Assembly (NCBI RefSeq): GCF_003719195.1
Contig: NZ_CP024996.1
Location: 1,736,001-1,800,000 of the forward strand
Length of the DNA stretch: 64,000 nt
Direction: 5' to 3'
Source: Herbaspirillum rubrisubalbicans
GTDB lineage: Bacteria; Pseudomonadota; Gammaproteobacteria; Burkholderiales; Burkholderiaceae_D
Shown piece by piece: positions 17,411-26,050 of the stretch (within the stretch, counting starts at the first letter, position 1; every line of letters starts with the position of its first letter). The notes beneath the pieces are model-generated. The model saw nothing but the letters and a program-made list of their open reading frames with translations, made no database searches and was not told the DNA's origin. The translations under genes were made by a program, and so were the position numbers.

Positions 17411-18390
17411 GCGCGACGACCCTGGACGTGCGCCATCTGCGCACGCATTTCTTCACGCCCGATGGTGTGCTGCCGGCGGTCGATGATGTCTCGCTGTCGG
17501 TGGGGCGTGGTCGCATCCTGGGCCTGGTCGGCGAATCCGGCTCGGGCAAGAGCGTCACCGGGTTTTCCATCCTGGGCATGGTCGATGCGCCGGGGCGCAT
17601 CGTCGGCGGCGAAATCCTGTTCCAGGGCCGCGACCTGGTGCGCATGGACAAGGCTTCGTTGCGCGAACTGCAGGGAAATCGCATCGCCATGATCTTCCAG
17701 GATCCGATGATGACCTTGAACCCGGTGCTCAAGGTCGAGGCGCAGATGGTCGATGCCGTGCTGGCGCACAGCAAGGTGAGCCGCCAGCAGGCGCGTGAGC
17801 TGGCGCGTCAGACCCTGGGCATGATGGGCATCGCTAGTCCCGAGGAGCGCCTGCAGGCCTATCCACACCAGTTGTCGGGCGGGATGCGCCAACGGGTGGC
17901 CATTGCCATCGCCATGCTGCACAAGCCTGACCTGATCATTGCCGACGAACCCACGACTGCGCTGGATGTGACCATCCAGGCGCAGATCCTGTCGGAAGTG
18001 CAGAAACTGGCGCGCCAGCATGGCACTGCGCTGATCTGGATTACCCACGATCTGTCGGTGGTGGCCGGGTTGGCCGATGAAGTGGCGGTGATGTATGCCG
18101 GGCGCATTGTCGAGCAGGGCAGTGTGGATGCGGTACTCGATAGCCCCCTGCATCCCTATACCCAAGGCCTGATCGGCAGCCTGCCCAGCAACAACCGGCG
18201 CGCAACGCGTCTGCGCCAGATTCCCGGCATGACGCCCAACCTGCTGCACCTGCCGCCCACCTGCGCTTTTGCTGCGCGTTGCGAGCGTCTCAGTCAGCAC
18301 TGCCTGACGGCCCCTGCCATCAGCGAGCCGCGGCCGGCACATCTGGTGCGCTGCTATCACCCTATCTCGATGAATGAGCACCATGGATAA
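17407..18390 (+). CDS. Peptide-type ABC transporter ATPase 1 (DppD-like)
   Basis: An importer ATPase with Walker [10 protein letters not shown]-loop [12 protein letters not shown], signature LSGGMRQR, Walker [13 protein letters not shown] and switch ITHDL. The C-terminal oligopeptide/dipeptide transporter extension carries the Cys cluster [14 protein letters not shown], an iron-sulfur-like motif common in DppD. A GTG at 17407 in a GTGA overlap, with GAGG at correct spacing, fits the overlap pattern of the two genes before it better than the GTG nine bases upstream. It works as a heterodimer with the next gene. Confidence 0.92.
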   Translation: MSATTLDVRHLRTHFFTPDGVLPAVDDVSLSVGRGRILGLVGESGSGKSVTGFSILGMVDAPGRIVGGEILFQGRDLVRMDKASLRELQGNRIAMIFQDPMMTLNPVLKVEAQMVDAVLAHSKVSRQQARELARQTLGMMGIASPEERLQAYPHQLSGGMRQRVAIAIAMLHKPDLIIADEPTTALDVTIQAQILSEVQKLARQHGTALIWITHDLSVVAGLADEVAVMYAGRIVEQGSVDAVLDSPLHPYTQGLIGSLPSNNRRATRLRQIPGMTPNLLHLPPTCAFAARCERLSQHCLTAPAISEPRPAHLVRCYHPISMNEHHG

Positions 18391-19390
18391 GGCCGTCATC
18401 CCCCTCATCGAAACCCGCGCAGTCAGTCGTCGCTTTGGCCAGCGCCACCAGGGCTGGCTGGAGCGCCAGTTGCAGGCGCGCGGCTGGAGCCGCCCACCTG
18501 CCATCACGCACGCACTCGACCAGGTCGACCTGAAGGTATTGCCGGGTGAAGTGGTCGGCCTGGTCGGGGAATCCGGCTGCGGCAAGTCCACGCTGGGACG
18601 CGTGGCCTGTGGCTTGCTCGACCCTTCGGAAGGCCAAGTGCTGGTCAATGGTCGCGATCGCGCCAGCCTCACCCGTGGCGAAGAGGCCCAGGCGCGCTTG
18701 CAGGTGCAAATGATTTTCCAGAATCCCTATGCCAGCCTGAACCCGCGCCTTCGCGTCGACCAGATCGTCGGTGAGGCGGCCCAGGTCAATGGCAAGGTCG
18801 AGGGCGACCTGGATGACTACGTCTGTCGCCAGTTGCTGCGCGCCGGCCTTGATCCGGCCCTGCGCGACCGTTATCCGCACCAGTTCTCGGGTGGCCAGCG
18901 TCAGCGCATCGGCATCGCCCGGGCGCTGGCCGTGCAGCCGCAGATGCTGGTCTGCGATGAAGCGGTGGCGGCGCTGGATGTGTCGATCCAGGCGCAGATC
19001 CTGAACCTGTTCATGGACCTGCGCGAAGAACTGGGCCTGACCTATCTGTTCATCAGCCATGACCTGGGCGTGGTGGAGCACGTGTCGGACCGCGTGGTCA
19101 TCATGTACCTGGGCAGGGTGGTGGAGAGTGCGCCGGTGGCCGAGCTGTTCGGCCAGCCCAATCATCCCTACACGCAAGCCCTGCTGGCCGAGGTGCCGCG
19201 CATGGGGGCGCGCAAGAAGGAATTCACCGCCATCAAGGGGGAAATCCCCAGCCCCCTGAATCCGCCGGGTGGCTGTCACTTCAACCCGCGCTGCCCGCAC
19301 GCCACGCAGCGCTGTCGTGAAGAACAGCCCTTGTTGCGCGAAATTGCGCCGGGGCACATGAGTGCCTGTCATCTCAATGATGGCCGTTGA
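18374..19390 (+). CDS. Peptide-type ABC transporter ATPase 2 (DppF-like)
   Basis: A 338-residue partner ATPase with Walker A GESGCGKST, Q-loop MIFQNPYASLNP, signature FSGGQRQR, Walker B LVCDEAVAALDVS and switch ISHDL. Note LVCDEA rather than LVADEP. The C-terminal transporter extension has the Cys-rich end CHFNPRCPHATQRCREEQP. The start overlaps the upstream ATPase by 17 bp. With the two permeases and the binding protein downstream, the importer is complete. Confidence 0.92.
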   Translation: MSTMDKAVIPLIETRAVSRRFGQRHQGWLERQLQARGWSRPPAITHALDQVDLKVLPGEVVGLVGESGCGKSTLGRVACGLLDPSEGQVLVNGRDRASLTRGEEAQARLQVQMIFQNPYASLNPRLRVDQIVGEAAQVNGKVEGDLDDYVCRQLLRAGLDPALRDRYPHQFSGGQRQRIGIARALAVQPQMLVCDEAVAALDVSIQAQILNLFMDLREELGLTYLFISHDLGVVEHVSDRVVIMYLGRVVESAPVAELFGQPNHPYTQALLAEVPRMGARKKEFTAIKGEIPSPLNPPGGCHFNPRCPHATQRCREEQPLLREIAPGHMSACHLNDGR

Positions 19391-19424
19391 GATGGATTTG
19401 ATGACCTAGAACCGAGCAGTCAAG

Positions 19425-19436
19425 AACTAAGAACTT
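19425..19436. promoter_or_regulatory. AACTAAGAACTT motif before the binding-protein gene
   Basis: Copy of the CTAAGAACTT motif in the 91-bp gap between the second ATPase and the binding protein, 46-57 bp before the ATG. It may mark an internal promoter or operator of the operon. Confidence 0.35.
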
Positions 19437-19481
19437 GGATATCCCGCAGTGCTTACACCCTGACCACAGAGGAACCCGACC

Positions 19482-21068
19482 ATGAAGAAAACCCTCCTGA
19501 CCCGCCTGCTGGCCGTCGCCCTGACCGGTGCCGCGCTGGCCGTTGCCGCCGATGCGGCGCGTGCGCAGAACCTCAACATCGCCTTTGCCGATCCGCTCTC
19601 TTCGCTTGATCCGCAACTGAACAATCACGCCGGCGACCGCTCGGTGGACCTGCATTTCTGGGACCTGCTGGTCCAGAACGACTACAACAAGCTGGTGCCG
19701 GGCCTGGCGGTGAGCTGGAAGAACATCGACCCCAAGACCTGGGAATTCAAGCTGCGCCCCAACGTCAAGTGGCAGGACGGCAAGCCCTTCACCGCCGACG
19801 ACGTGATCTTCTCCTACCAGCGTGCGCGCGCCGTGCCGGGCAGCGTGGCCACCTTCGCCGGCTACCTGCGTACGGTGGAATCGGTCACCGCCAAGGACCC
19901 GCTGACCCTGGTCATCAAGACCAATATCCCTAATCCCGACCTGCCGTTGAACCTGGCCTCGGTACATATCGTCAGCAAGCACGTGGGTGAAAAATCCAGC
20001 ACCGAGAACTACAACAGCGGTGCGGCCGTGATCGGTACCGGCCCCTACAAGTTCGTCTCCTACACGCCAGGCGACCGCGTGGTGATGCAGCGTAACGACG
20101 ACTACTGGGGCGGCAAGGCCTTGTGGGAAAAGGTCAACTACCGCTACATCAACAACGGCGCCGCACGCACTGCGGCGCTGCTTTCGGGCGATGTGGACGT
20201 GATCGACAAGGTCTCGGTGTCCGACCTGGCCAAGCTCAAGCAGTCACCCAACGTCAAGGTGTATCCCTACAACGGCTTGCGCGTGCTGCTGATCCAGCCC
20301 AGCTTCCACGAAGGCCCGAGCCCCTTCATCACCGACAACAACGGCAAGCCGCTGGAGAAGAACCCGCTGTTGGACGTGCGCGTACGCCGCGCCATGTCGC
20401 TGGCGATCAACCGCAAGGCCCTGATCGATCGTATCCTGCAAGGTGCCGCCACCGAGGCTAACCAGTGGATGCCGGCCGATACCTTCGGCTACAACCCGGA
20501 GATCAAGAACATTCCCTTCGATGCCGCGCAGGCCAAGAAGCTGCTGGCCGAGGCTGGTTTCCCGGAAGGCTTCAAGCTGACCATCCACGTACCCAACGAC
20601 CGCTATCCGCAAGCGCCGGAAACCATGCAGGCAGTGGCCCAGTTCTGGACCCGTATCGGCATCAAGACCCAGGTCGAGGTGCTGCCGTGGGCGTCCTATT
20701 CTTCGCGCGCCAACAAGAACGAATTCGCGGTCTCGGTGCTGGCCTGGGGTAACGGGACCGGCGAAGCCAGCTATGCACTGGTCAACGTGCTGGGCACGGT
20801 GGACCCCAAGAAGGGCATCGGCGCCTCCAACTGGAACCACTACAGCAGCCCGGCGGTGGACAAGGCCCTGGCCGATTCCACTGCGGAATTCGATGCCGCC
20901 AAGCGCGAAGCCATCCTGCGCGGCGCGGCCAAGACGGTCTCGGATGAAGTGGGCGTGATCCCGCTGTATCACTACCAGAACATCTGGGCCGCCAAGAAGG
21001 GGCTGAAGGTCACTCCCATCAGCAGTGACCGCACCACCGCCATGATGGTGACCCAGGACAAGAAGTAA
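19482..21068 (+). CDS. Peptide-type ABC transporter substrate-binding protein
   Basis: A 528-residue periplasmic family-5 binding protein with signal peptide ending near DAARAQ. Family hallmarks are LDPQLNNHAGDRSVDLHFWD, the WEFKLRPNVKWQDGKPFTADDV segment and IGTGPYKFVSY. The fold binds peptides, nickel complexes or small organic compounds for the DppBCDF-like importer upstream. From memory of named TIGR families, the set of binding protein, CMD protein, AhpD-like protein and luciferase-like monooxygenase recurs together in Klebsiella and Agrobacterium (KPN_01854/01858 and Avi_7169/7170 families). This should be checked; the substrate is unknown to me. Confidence 0.9.
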   Translation: MKKTLLTRLLAVALTGAALAVAADAARAQNLNIAFADPLSSLDPQLNNHAGDRSVDLHFWDLLVQNDYNKLVPGLAVSWKNIDPKTWEFKLRPNVKWQDGKPFTADDVIFSYQRARAVPGSVATFAGYLRTVESVTAKDPLTLVIKTNIPNPDLPLNLASVHIVSKHVGEKSSTENYNSGAAVIGTGPYKFVSYTPGDRVVMQRNDDYWGGKALWEKVNYRYINNGAARTAALLSGDVDVIDKVSVSDLAKLKQSPNVKVYPYNGLRVLLIQPSFHEGPSPFITDNNGKPLEKNPLLDVRVRRAMSLAINRKALIDRILQGAATEANQWMPADTFGYNPEIKNIPFDAAQAKKLLAEAGFPEGFKLTIHVPNDRYPQAPETMQAVAQFWTRIGIKTQVEVLPWASYSSRANKNEFAVSVLAWGNGTGEASYALVNVLGTVDPKKGIGASNWNHYSSPAVDKALADSTAEFDAAKREAILRGAAKTVSDEVGVIPLYHYQNIWAAKKGLKVTPISSDRTTAMMVTQDKK

Positions 21069-21072
21069 GCAC

Positions 21073-22404
21073 ATGCCCAACTTCTCCATCGAAGTCAGCC
21101 CGATCGACGACCTGATCGACGTGCCACGGCGCATCGTCGTGCGGGGCGCACATCCGGGCGAGCCGGTGCGAATTTCCTCATCTACCTTGCGCAATGGCGC
21201 GCAGTGGTGCAGCACGGCCTGCTACATCGCCGATGCCTATGGCAATGTGGATGTGAGCATGAACCCGGCCATCGACGGCGACTACTATGGCATCGACCCG
21301 ATGGGCTTGCTGTGGTCGCAGAAACCGGTGCAGGCCGGGCGGCGCGACAACTTCCATGCCGACGTGATGGCGCCGCTGGAAACCACGCTGACCGTCTCTG
21401 CGCTGGACCAGCCGGGGCTGCTGCCCTGCATCCCGGCCAGCACGGTGCTGGTGCAGCGCCTGGCATCAGAAGGTGTGGTGCGTCGTGAAGTACGCGAGGC
21501 GGGCCTGGTCGGCACGCTATTCCTGCCGGCTACGCCGGGACCGCATCCGGCCGTGATGATCCTCAACGGCTCGGGGGGCGGCATCAATGAGCCGCGGGCG
21601 GCGCTGTATGCCGCGCGGGGCTACGCGGCCTTTGCCCTGGCTTACTTCAAGGCGCCGGGCTTGTCGGATTACATCTCCAACACACCGCTGGAATATTTCG
21701 AGCGTGGCCTGGACTGGTTGCGTGCCGAAGTCCAACCGCTGCACGACTTCGTGGCCATCAGCGGCCAGTCGCGCGGTGGCGAACTGGTGCTGCTGCTGGG
21801 TGCGACCTTCCCGCAGAAGGTCTCGGCGGTGCTGGCCTATGTGCCCAGTGCGCTGGTGCATAGCGGCCAGAACGCTGCCGACCCGGCGGTGGGGCGGGAA
21901 GGGCCGACCTGGCTCTTGCGTGGCGAGCCCCTGCCACATCAATGGCAGGGCAACCGCAGCGCCAGCTGGGCGCCATTCGATGACGGCCCGGCACCGCATC
22001 GGCATGAACTGGCGATGCTGACTGCCTTGCAGGATGAAGAGGCGGTGGCACGCGCGCGCATTCCGGTGGAGTGCATCCAGGCGCCGGTACTGCTGCTGTC
22101 GGCTACCGATGATGGCTCCTGGCCTTCCAGCCTCTATTGCGGCATGGTGCGTGACAAGCTGGCTGCGGTATCGCATCCCTGGCCGGTAGTCTGGCGCAAC
22201 TATGCCCATGCCGGCCATTCCATCCTGTTCCCGTTCGTGCCGACCACGCAGACCACCTATGCGCACCCGGTCTCGGGCCGCGTCAGCACCGGCGGTGGCG
22301 AACCGCAAGCCAACGCCCGCGCCGATCTCGACGCCTGGCAGCAGGCGCAGCAATTCCTGCGCGATGCACTGGCCAGACATTCATCCAATAAGGAGACCCC
22401 ATGA
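21073..22404 (+). CDS. BAAT-like acyl-CoA thioesterase / acyltransferase-fold hydrolase
   Basis: A 443-residue protein starting 4 bp after the binding-protein gene. The N-terminal ~130 residues look like the beta-sandwich of the acyl-CoA thioester hydrolase / bile-acid-CoA:amino-acid N-acyltransferase family. The C-terminal ~290 residues form an alpha/beta hydrolase domain. The nucleophile elbow is GQSRGGE with Ser at 233, the acid is likely in LSATDDGSW and the His in YAHAGHS. Family acyltransferases use Cys here and hydrolases use Ser, so hydrolysis of an ester, amide or thioester is the more likely reaction. In the operon it may cleave the imported compound. It has no signal peptide and should be cytosolic. 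Confidence 0.8.
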   Translation: MPNFSIEVSPIDDLIDVPRRIVVRGAHPGEPVRISSSTLRNGAQWCSTACYIADAYGNVDVSMNPAIDGDYYGIDPMGLLWSQKPVQAGRRDNFHADVMAPLETTLTVSALDQPGLLPCIPASTVLVQRLASEGVVRREVREAGLVGTLFLPATPGPHPAVMILNGSGGGINEPRAALYAARGYAAFALAYFKAPGLSDYISNTPLEYFERGLDWLRAEVQPLHDFVAISGQSRGGELVLLLGATFPQKVSAVLAYVPSALVHSGQNAADPAVGREGPTWLLRGEPLPHQWQGNRSASWAPFDDGPAPHRHELAMLTALQDEEAVARARIPVECIQAPVLLLSATDDGSWPSSLYCGMVRDKLAAVSHPWPVVWRNYAHAGHSILFPFVPTTQTTYAHPVSGRVSTGGGEPQANARADLDAWQQAQQFLRDALARHSSNKETP

Positions 22405-22922
22405 GTACCCCCGTCTACGACATCAGCAAGGATGTCATCGACCAACTGGCTGGCCTGACGGCCGGCAGCCCCCTGCACGGCCTGCGCCATCAGCGCGACA
22501 AGGTTGCCGTGGCCTCGCAGGGCAGCTATGACACGCTCTTCGATCCAGCCCTGGCAGGCATCGGCCTGGACGAACGCCTGTTGGTAGCGCTCTACGCCTG
22601 CCGCCTGGCGGGCGCGACCGACCTGGCCGATCACTATCGCGCCCGCGCGCAAGCGCTGCCCGCCGAGGCTGCGCAACTGGCCGCAGCCGACAGCGGTAGC
22701 CCGGAACAACTGCCCGAAGGCCGCTTGCGCGCCATGCTGGTCTTTACTCGCGCGCTCACCCAGCGCCCGGTGGAAGGTGACAAGGCCGCCATTGAAAAGC
22801 TGCCCGCCGCCGGCATCAGTACGCCCGCCGTGGTGGCGCTGTCGCAGCTGATCGCCTTCGTGTCCTATCAATTGCGCGTGGTCGCCGGCTTGAAGGCCAT
22901 GCGTGCTGCCGCGGCTCAATAA
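22401..22922 (+). CDS. CMD-domain protein without catalytic CxxC (Avi_7170-like)
   Basis: A 173-residue helical protein starting in an ATGA overlap with the BAAT-like gene and led by AAGGAGA. The fold resembles carboxymuconolactone decarboxylase/AhpD proteins (LVALYACRLAGATDLADHYRARA), but the redox CxxC is missing; the single Cys in that helix sits in YACRLAG. I recall a family named CMD domain protein, Avi_7170 family, that pairs with the AhpD-like protein encoded next. It may be a non-catalytic partner or a divergent enzyme. Function unknown. Confidence 0.75.
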   Translation: MSTPVYDISKDVIDQLAGLTAGSPLHGLRHQRDKVAVASQGSYDTLFDPALAGIGLDERLLVALYACRLAGATDLADHYRARAQALPAEAAQLAAADSGSPEQLPEGRLRAMLVFTRALTQRPVEGDKAAIEKLPAAGISTPAVVALSQLIAFVSYQLRVVAGLKAMRAAAAQ

Positions 22923-22933
22923 GGAGCAGCCTC

Positions 22934-23539
22934 ATGAGCGATATCATCAAGGCCAATGGCTTTACCAACGAGACCCTGGAATGGGATGCCTGGCTGGATG
23001 TGATCCAGCTGGAGGAGGCCAGCGAAGACCAGATCAAGGTGCTGGAAGAAAGCCACCCCAAGGCCAAGACCTCGGACTACTACCTGTTCCTGGCGCACCA
23101 GCCCGACATCCTGCGCCAGCGTTCGGCCGCCTTCAACGCCATCATGTATGCCCCGGGCGGCCTCTCGCGTGCCGAGCGCGAACTGGGTTCGCTGGTGGTC
23201 TCGCGCATCAATGGTTGCGTGTATTGCGCCTCGGTCCATGCACAGCGTTTCGAGCAGTTGGCCAAGCGTAACGATACCGTGCGCCAGGTGTTTGATACCC
23301 CTTATGGCGCCGGGGTGGATGCGCGTGAACAGGCCATCGCCAAGTTCTCGGCCGAGTTGACCGAGACACCAGGGCAGATCGGTGCAGCGCAGATCAAGGC
23401 GCTCTACGAGGTGGGCTTGAGCGAACTGGAAGTGCTGGACCTGATCCATTCGGTGGCCATCTTTGCCTGGGCCAATCGCTTGATGCTCAACCTGGGCGAG
23501 CCGGTGTTTGCCGATGGCAGCAAGGCTGAAGCGAAGTAA
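22934..23539 (+). CDS. AhpD-fold alkylhydroperoxidase-like protein (Avi_7169-like)
   Basis: A 201-residue helical protein 11 bp after the CMD gene, with AAGGAG before its ATG. The AhpD active site is complete: Glu in RAEREL (81/83) and C95-V-Y-C98-A-S-V-H102. In Mycobacterium tuberculosis, AhpD reduces peroxides with this CxxC and is itself reduced by a lipoyl protein (dihydrolipoamide succinyltransferase) and Lpd. That is striking here because the next gene encodes a lipoyl H-protein-like carrier. It may act as a peroxidase, a disulfide reductase or an oxidoreductase on a sulfur intermediate. Cytosolic. Confidence 0.85.
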   Translation: MSDIIKANGFTNETLEWDAWLDVIQLEEASEDQIKVLEESHPKAKTSDYYLFLAHQPDILRQRSAAFNAIMYAPGGLSRAERELGSLVVSRINGCVYCASVHAQRFEQLAKRNDTVRQVFDTPYGAGVDAREQAIAKFSAELTETPGQIGAAQIKALYEVGLSELEVLDLIHSVAIFAWANRLMLNLGEPVFADGSKAEAK

Positions 23540-23569
23540 CCCCTCTATCCATTCAACGAGGAAACTGTG

Positions 23570-23947
23570 ATGAATATTCCCGATCACCTGGTCTATGCCC
23601 AGACCCATGAGTGGGTCAAGCTGGAGGCCGACGGCACGCTGACCATCGGTATCACCGATTTCGGCCAGGAGCAGTTGGGGCCGCTGGTCTACGTGGACAT
23701 GCCGAGCGTGGGCAAGGCCCTGGCGCGCGGGGCTGAATCCGGCATCGTGGAGTCCAACAAGACGGCCTCGGACCTTCATGCACCGGTTGATGGCGAGGTG
23801 ATCGCCATCAACGAGGTGCTGGTGGAGCGGCCTGATGCCATCAACGAGGCGCCCTATGAGCAGTGGATCTTCAAGCTCAAGCCGACCGCGCCGTTTTCGT
23901 CAGAGGGTTTCCTCGACGCGGCGGCTTACATCAAGCTGGTTTCCTGA
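23570..23947 (+). CDS. Stand-alone lipoyl carrier protein, glycine-cleavage H-protein-like
   Basis: ATG at 23570 follows CGAGGAAA (a GTG one codon earlier is less likely); 125 residues. It has the whole H-protein shape: HEWVKLEADGTLTIGITDFGQEQLG, then the lipoylation hairpin ESGIVESNKTASDLHAPVDGEV with Lys 64 at the modified position, and the YEQWIFKLKP end. No gcvT, gcvP or lpd gene is near, so it is not part of a normal glycine cleavage operon. GcvH-like lipoyl proteins outside glycine cleavage are known in sulfur oxidation (LbpA with sHdr) and with sirtuin/macrodomain pairs. Here it ends a sulfur operon just after an AhpD-like gene, suggesting it shuttles electrons or a bound sulfur group. 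Confidence 0.88.
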   Translation: MNIPDHLVYAQTHEWVKLEADGTLTIGITDFGQEQLGPLVYVDMPSVGKALARGAESGIVESNKTASDLHAPVDGEVIAINEVLVERPDAINEAPYEQWIFKLKPTAPFSSEGFLDAAAYIKLVS

Positions 23948-23960
23948 TTCGTCCTTGCGC

Positions 23961-25088
23961 TCAGGAGGCTGAGGCGGCGGCGCGGATATCGAAGGCGCCG
24001 CCGGTCTGTGCGCGGTCACGCAAGGTGACTGCGTTCTTGCCCAATAGCGGGAACACCAGTTCGGCAAAGCGGATCGCTTCTTCCAGGTGCGGGTAGCCGG
24101 ATAGCACGAAGGTATCCACGCCCAGATCCGCATATTCCTGCAGCCGTTCGGCCACCGTGGCGGCATCGCCCACCAGCGAGGTACCGGCCCCGCCGCGCAC
24201 CAGTCCCACCCCGGCCCAGAGGTTAGGGGCGATTTCCAGTTTGTCGCGCCGACCGCCATGCAGGGCCGCCATTCTTTGTTGTCCTACGGAATCCATCCTG
24301 GCGTAGTTTTCTTGGGCGCGGGCGATGTCGTCATCGGTGAGTTTGCTGATGAGACGGTCGGCAGCGGCCCAGGCTTCGGCGGTGGTCTCACGCACGATGG
24401 CGTGCAGGCGCACGCCGAAGCGCACGGTGCGGCCGTGTTTGGCGGCACGTTCGCGCACATCTTCGATCTTCTGTTTGACCGCAGCCGGTGGCTCGCCCCA
24501 GGTGAGGTAGGCATCCACGTGTTTGGCGGCCAACGCGTGGGCGGCGGGGGAGGAGCCGCCGAAGTAGAGGGGCGGGTAGGGTTGTTGCACGGCCGGGTGG
24601 AAGATCTGGCCGCGGCGGATGCGGAAGTGTTTGCCTTCGTAGTTGACGATCTCGCCTTGCAGCAGTTTGCGCCAGATGGTGAGGTATTCGTCGGCGGCTT
24701 CGTAGCGTTCGTCATGCTTGAGGAAGACGCCGTCGGCTTCGAGTTCGGTGGCGTCGCCGCCGGGGACGACGTTGAGGAGCAGGCGGCCGTTGAGGGCCTG
24801 GTCGAGGGTGGCGGCTTGTCGGGCGGAGGGGCCGGGGCCGCCGAGCGAGGTTCTCAGAGCTACCAGCAGTTTGATGCGCTGGGTGACCGGGACCAGGCTG
24901 GCGGCGACGATCCAGGGGTCGAGGCAGGAGGCGCCGGTGGGGATGAGCAGGCCGTCGTAGCCGAGGTTTTCGCTGGTGACGGCGATCTGGCGCATGTAGT
25001 CAAGGGTGGGGGCGCGGCCGAAGTCGGATTTGCCGAGGTAGCGGGTGTCGCCTGAGGTGGGGAGGAACCAGAAGAGTTCTAATGACAT
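23961..25088 (-). CDS. ssuD: FMNH2-dependent alkanesulfonate monooxygenase (SsuD family)
   Basis: A 375-residue luciferase-like monooxygenase with strong similarity along its length to E. coli Ssu[20 protein letters not shown] at the start, [67 protein letters not shown] and [17 protein letters not shown]. SsuD releases sulfite from alkanesulfonates using FMNH2 and O2; the FMN reductase (ssuE) and SsuABC are not beside it. It converges on the lipoyl-protein operon (13 bp apart). The start follows AAGGAAA, and a large inverted-repeat element begins about 130 bp upstream. Substrate could be a specific sulfonate rather than a broad range. Confidence 0.92.
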   Translation of the reverse strand: MSLELFWFLPTSGDTRYLGKSDFGRAPTLDYMRQIAVTSENLGYDGLLIPTGASCLDPWIVAASLVPVTQRIKLLVALRTSLGGPGPSARQAATLDQALNGRLLLNVVPGGDATELEADGVFLKHDERYEAADEYLTIWRKLLQGEIVNYEGKHFRIRRGQIFHPAVQQPYPPLYFGGSSPAAHALAAKHVDAYLTWGEPPAAVKQKIEDVRERAAKHGRTVRFGVRLHAIVRETTAEAWAAADRLISKLTDDDIARAQENYARMDSVGQQRMAALHGGRRDKLEIAPNLWAGVGLVRGGAGTSLVGDAATVAERLQEYADLGVDTFVLSGYPHLEEAIRFAELVFPLLGKNAVTLRDRAQTGGAFDIRAAASAS

Positions 25089-25151
25089 GGCGGGGATTTC
25101 CTTTTTGCGGTTTTTGCCTTGGCGTTATTAGAGCGCTCTGCTGGGGTTGTG

Positions 25152-25172
25152 GCTAAGAATGTTTTTTTATTT
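25152..25172. promoter_or_regulatory. CTAAGAA-type motif upstream of ssuD
   Basis: GCTAAGAAT followed by a T-run lies about 65 bp before the ssuD start and resembles the CTAAGAACTT motif near other sulfur genes. It is a weaker match, kept as a candidate only. Confidence 0.25.
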
Positions 25173-25402
25173 CCTTAGTTGGTTTTTGGTTTTTGTTTTG
25201 GCTGGTTGTGGTGGTGGTTTTTGGTTTTGGGGTAGTCTGCACGGTAAACTTATGTGCGCTCTAGCTTAATGCTTTTCTTTCTCCGGTCGGGAGGACGCGC
25301 CGGGGGCGGCCCGGCAGCCGCTCACTTTCTTTGGCCCGCCAAAGAAAGTGAGCAAAGAAAGCGGCCCCCTAAGAGCCAGCCCTCCTACGGAGGGTACCCG
25401 CC

Positions 25403-25478
25403 GCAGCGAAGCGAAAAGTGGGAAAAATAGAGTCGCTACGCTCCCACTATTTTTCTGATCCACTTTTCACTTCGCTGC
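25403..25478. repeat. Left-arm hairpin of element copy 1
   Basis: Outer stem arms at 25403-25421 and 25460-25478 (19 bp, one mismatch) enclose an inner AAAAATAG/CTATTTTT stem and a GTCGCTACG-type loop. In copy 2 the outer stem is a perfect 21 bp (41067-41087 with 41126-41146). Confidence 0.8.
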
Positions 25479-25744
25479 GTCGGCTGGCCCCCAAGGGGGA
25501 AAGCGTAACCGGCTCGCCTTCGGCCTCGCGGGGTCTCCGACTCGCCTTCGGCTTTGTGTGGGCTCGCCTGCGGCATCGAATTTTTCTTCGGGCAATGTTC
25601 TGTTTTTGTATAAATAATTTACCGTGCGGACTGTGGTCGCGCACCGACGTATCGAAGGTGAAGAACCCCAACCCGAAGCCGTAGGCGAGTCGGAGATGTC
25701 GCGAGGCCGAAGGCGAGCCGTTGAGGTCGTCCGCTTCTGCCCCG

Positions 25745-25830
25745 CCGCGTCAGTGCACATCAAAACGGATCAGAAAAATAGTCGGAGCGAAGCGACTCTA
25801 TTTTTCCCGTTTTGATGTGCACTGACGCGG
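25745..25830. repeat. Right-arm hairpin of element copy 1, same core but different outer stem
   Basis: A perfect 24-bp outer stem (25745-25768 with 25807-25830) encloses the same core as the left hairpin in inverted orientation (AAAAATAG ... AGCGAAGCGACT ... CTATTTTT). The outer stem sequence is unrelated to that of the left arm, yet fully self-complementary. Copy 2 carries the same hairpin. Confidence 0.85.
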
Positions 25831-26050
25831 GGACCCTCCGCAGGAGGGCGGGGTAGTAGCGGTCGCCTTCTTTTGCTTACTTTTCTTGGCGAGACAAGAA
25901 AAGTGAGCGGCTGCCGGGCCGCCCCCGGCGCGTCCTCCCGACCGGAGAGAGGACACAATTAAGCTAGAGCGCACATAAGTTTTCCGTGCAGACTACCCCA
26001 AAACCAAAAAACACCATCACATCCAAGCCAACAAGATCAAGCCAACAGCA

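Larger units (their letters stand above)
25217..26011. repeat. Non-coding inverted-repeat element, copy 1
   Basis: About 0.8 kb with no convincing gene. Its two halves are imperfect inverted copies of each other: outer ends GGGGTAGTCTGCACGG...TTATGTGCGCTCTAGCTTAAT (left, from 25229) recur inverted at the right end (to about 25999), then a GC-rich block, then a hairpin in each arm. The centre (about 25570-25660) is AT-rich. A near-identical second copy lies 15.7 kb away in the same orientation. The short frames inside translate to low-complexity peptides such as SGCRAAPGAS and are not real genes. It could be a non-autonomous mobile element or a domesticated structured repeat. No transposase or clear target duplication is seen. 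Confidence 0.85.

Noticed and set aside
23570-23947. The lipoyl protein as the normal glycine cleavage gcvH
   Set aside because: No gcvT, gcvP or lpd nearby, and it is the last gene of a sulfur/ABC operon; the name gcvH is therefore not used, though the fold is the same.
25266-25958. Several 60-98-residue frames inside repeat copy 1 (and the same in copy 2)
   Set aside because: They lie on both strands over an inverted-repeat element and translate to palindromic, low-complexity peptides such as SGCRAAPGAS. No ribosome sites or independent conservation are visible.
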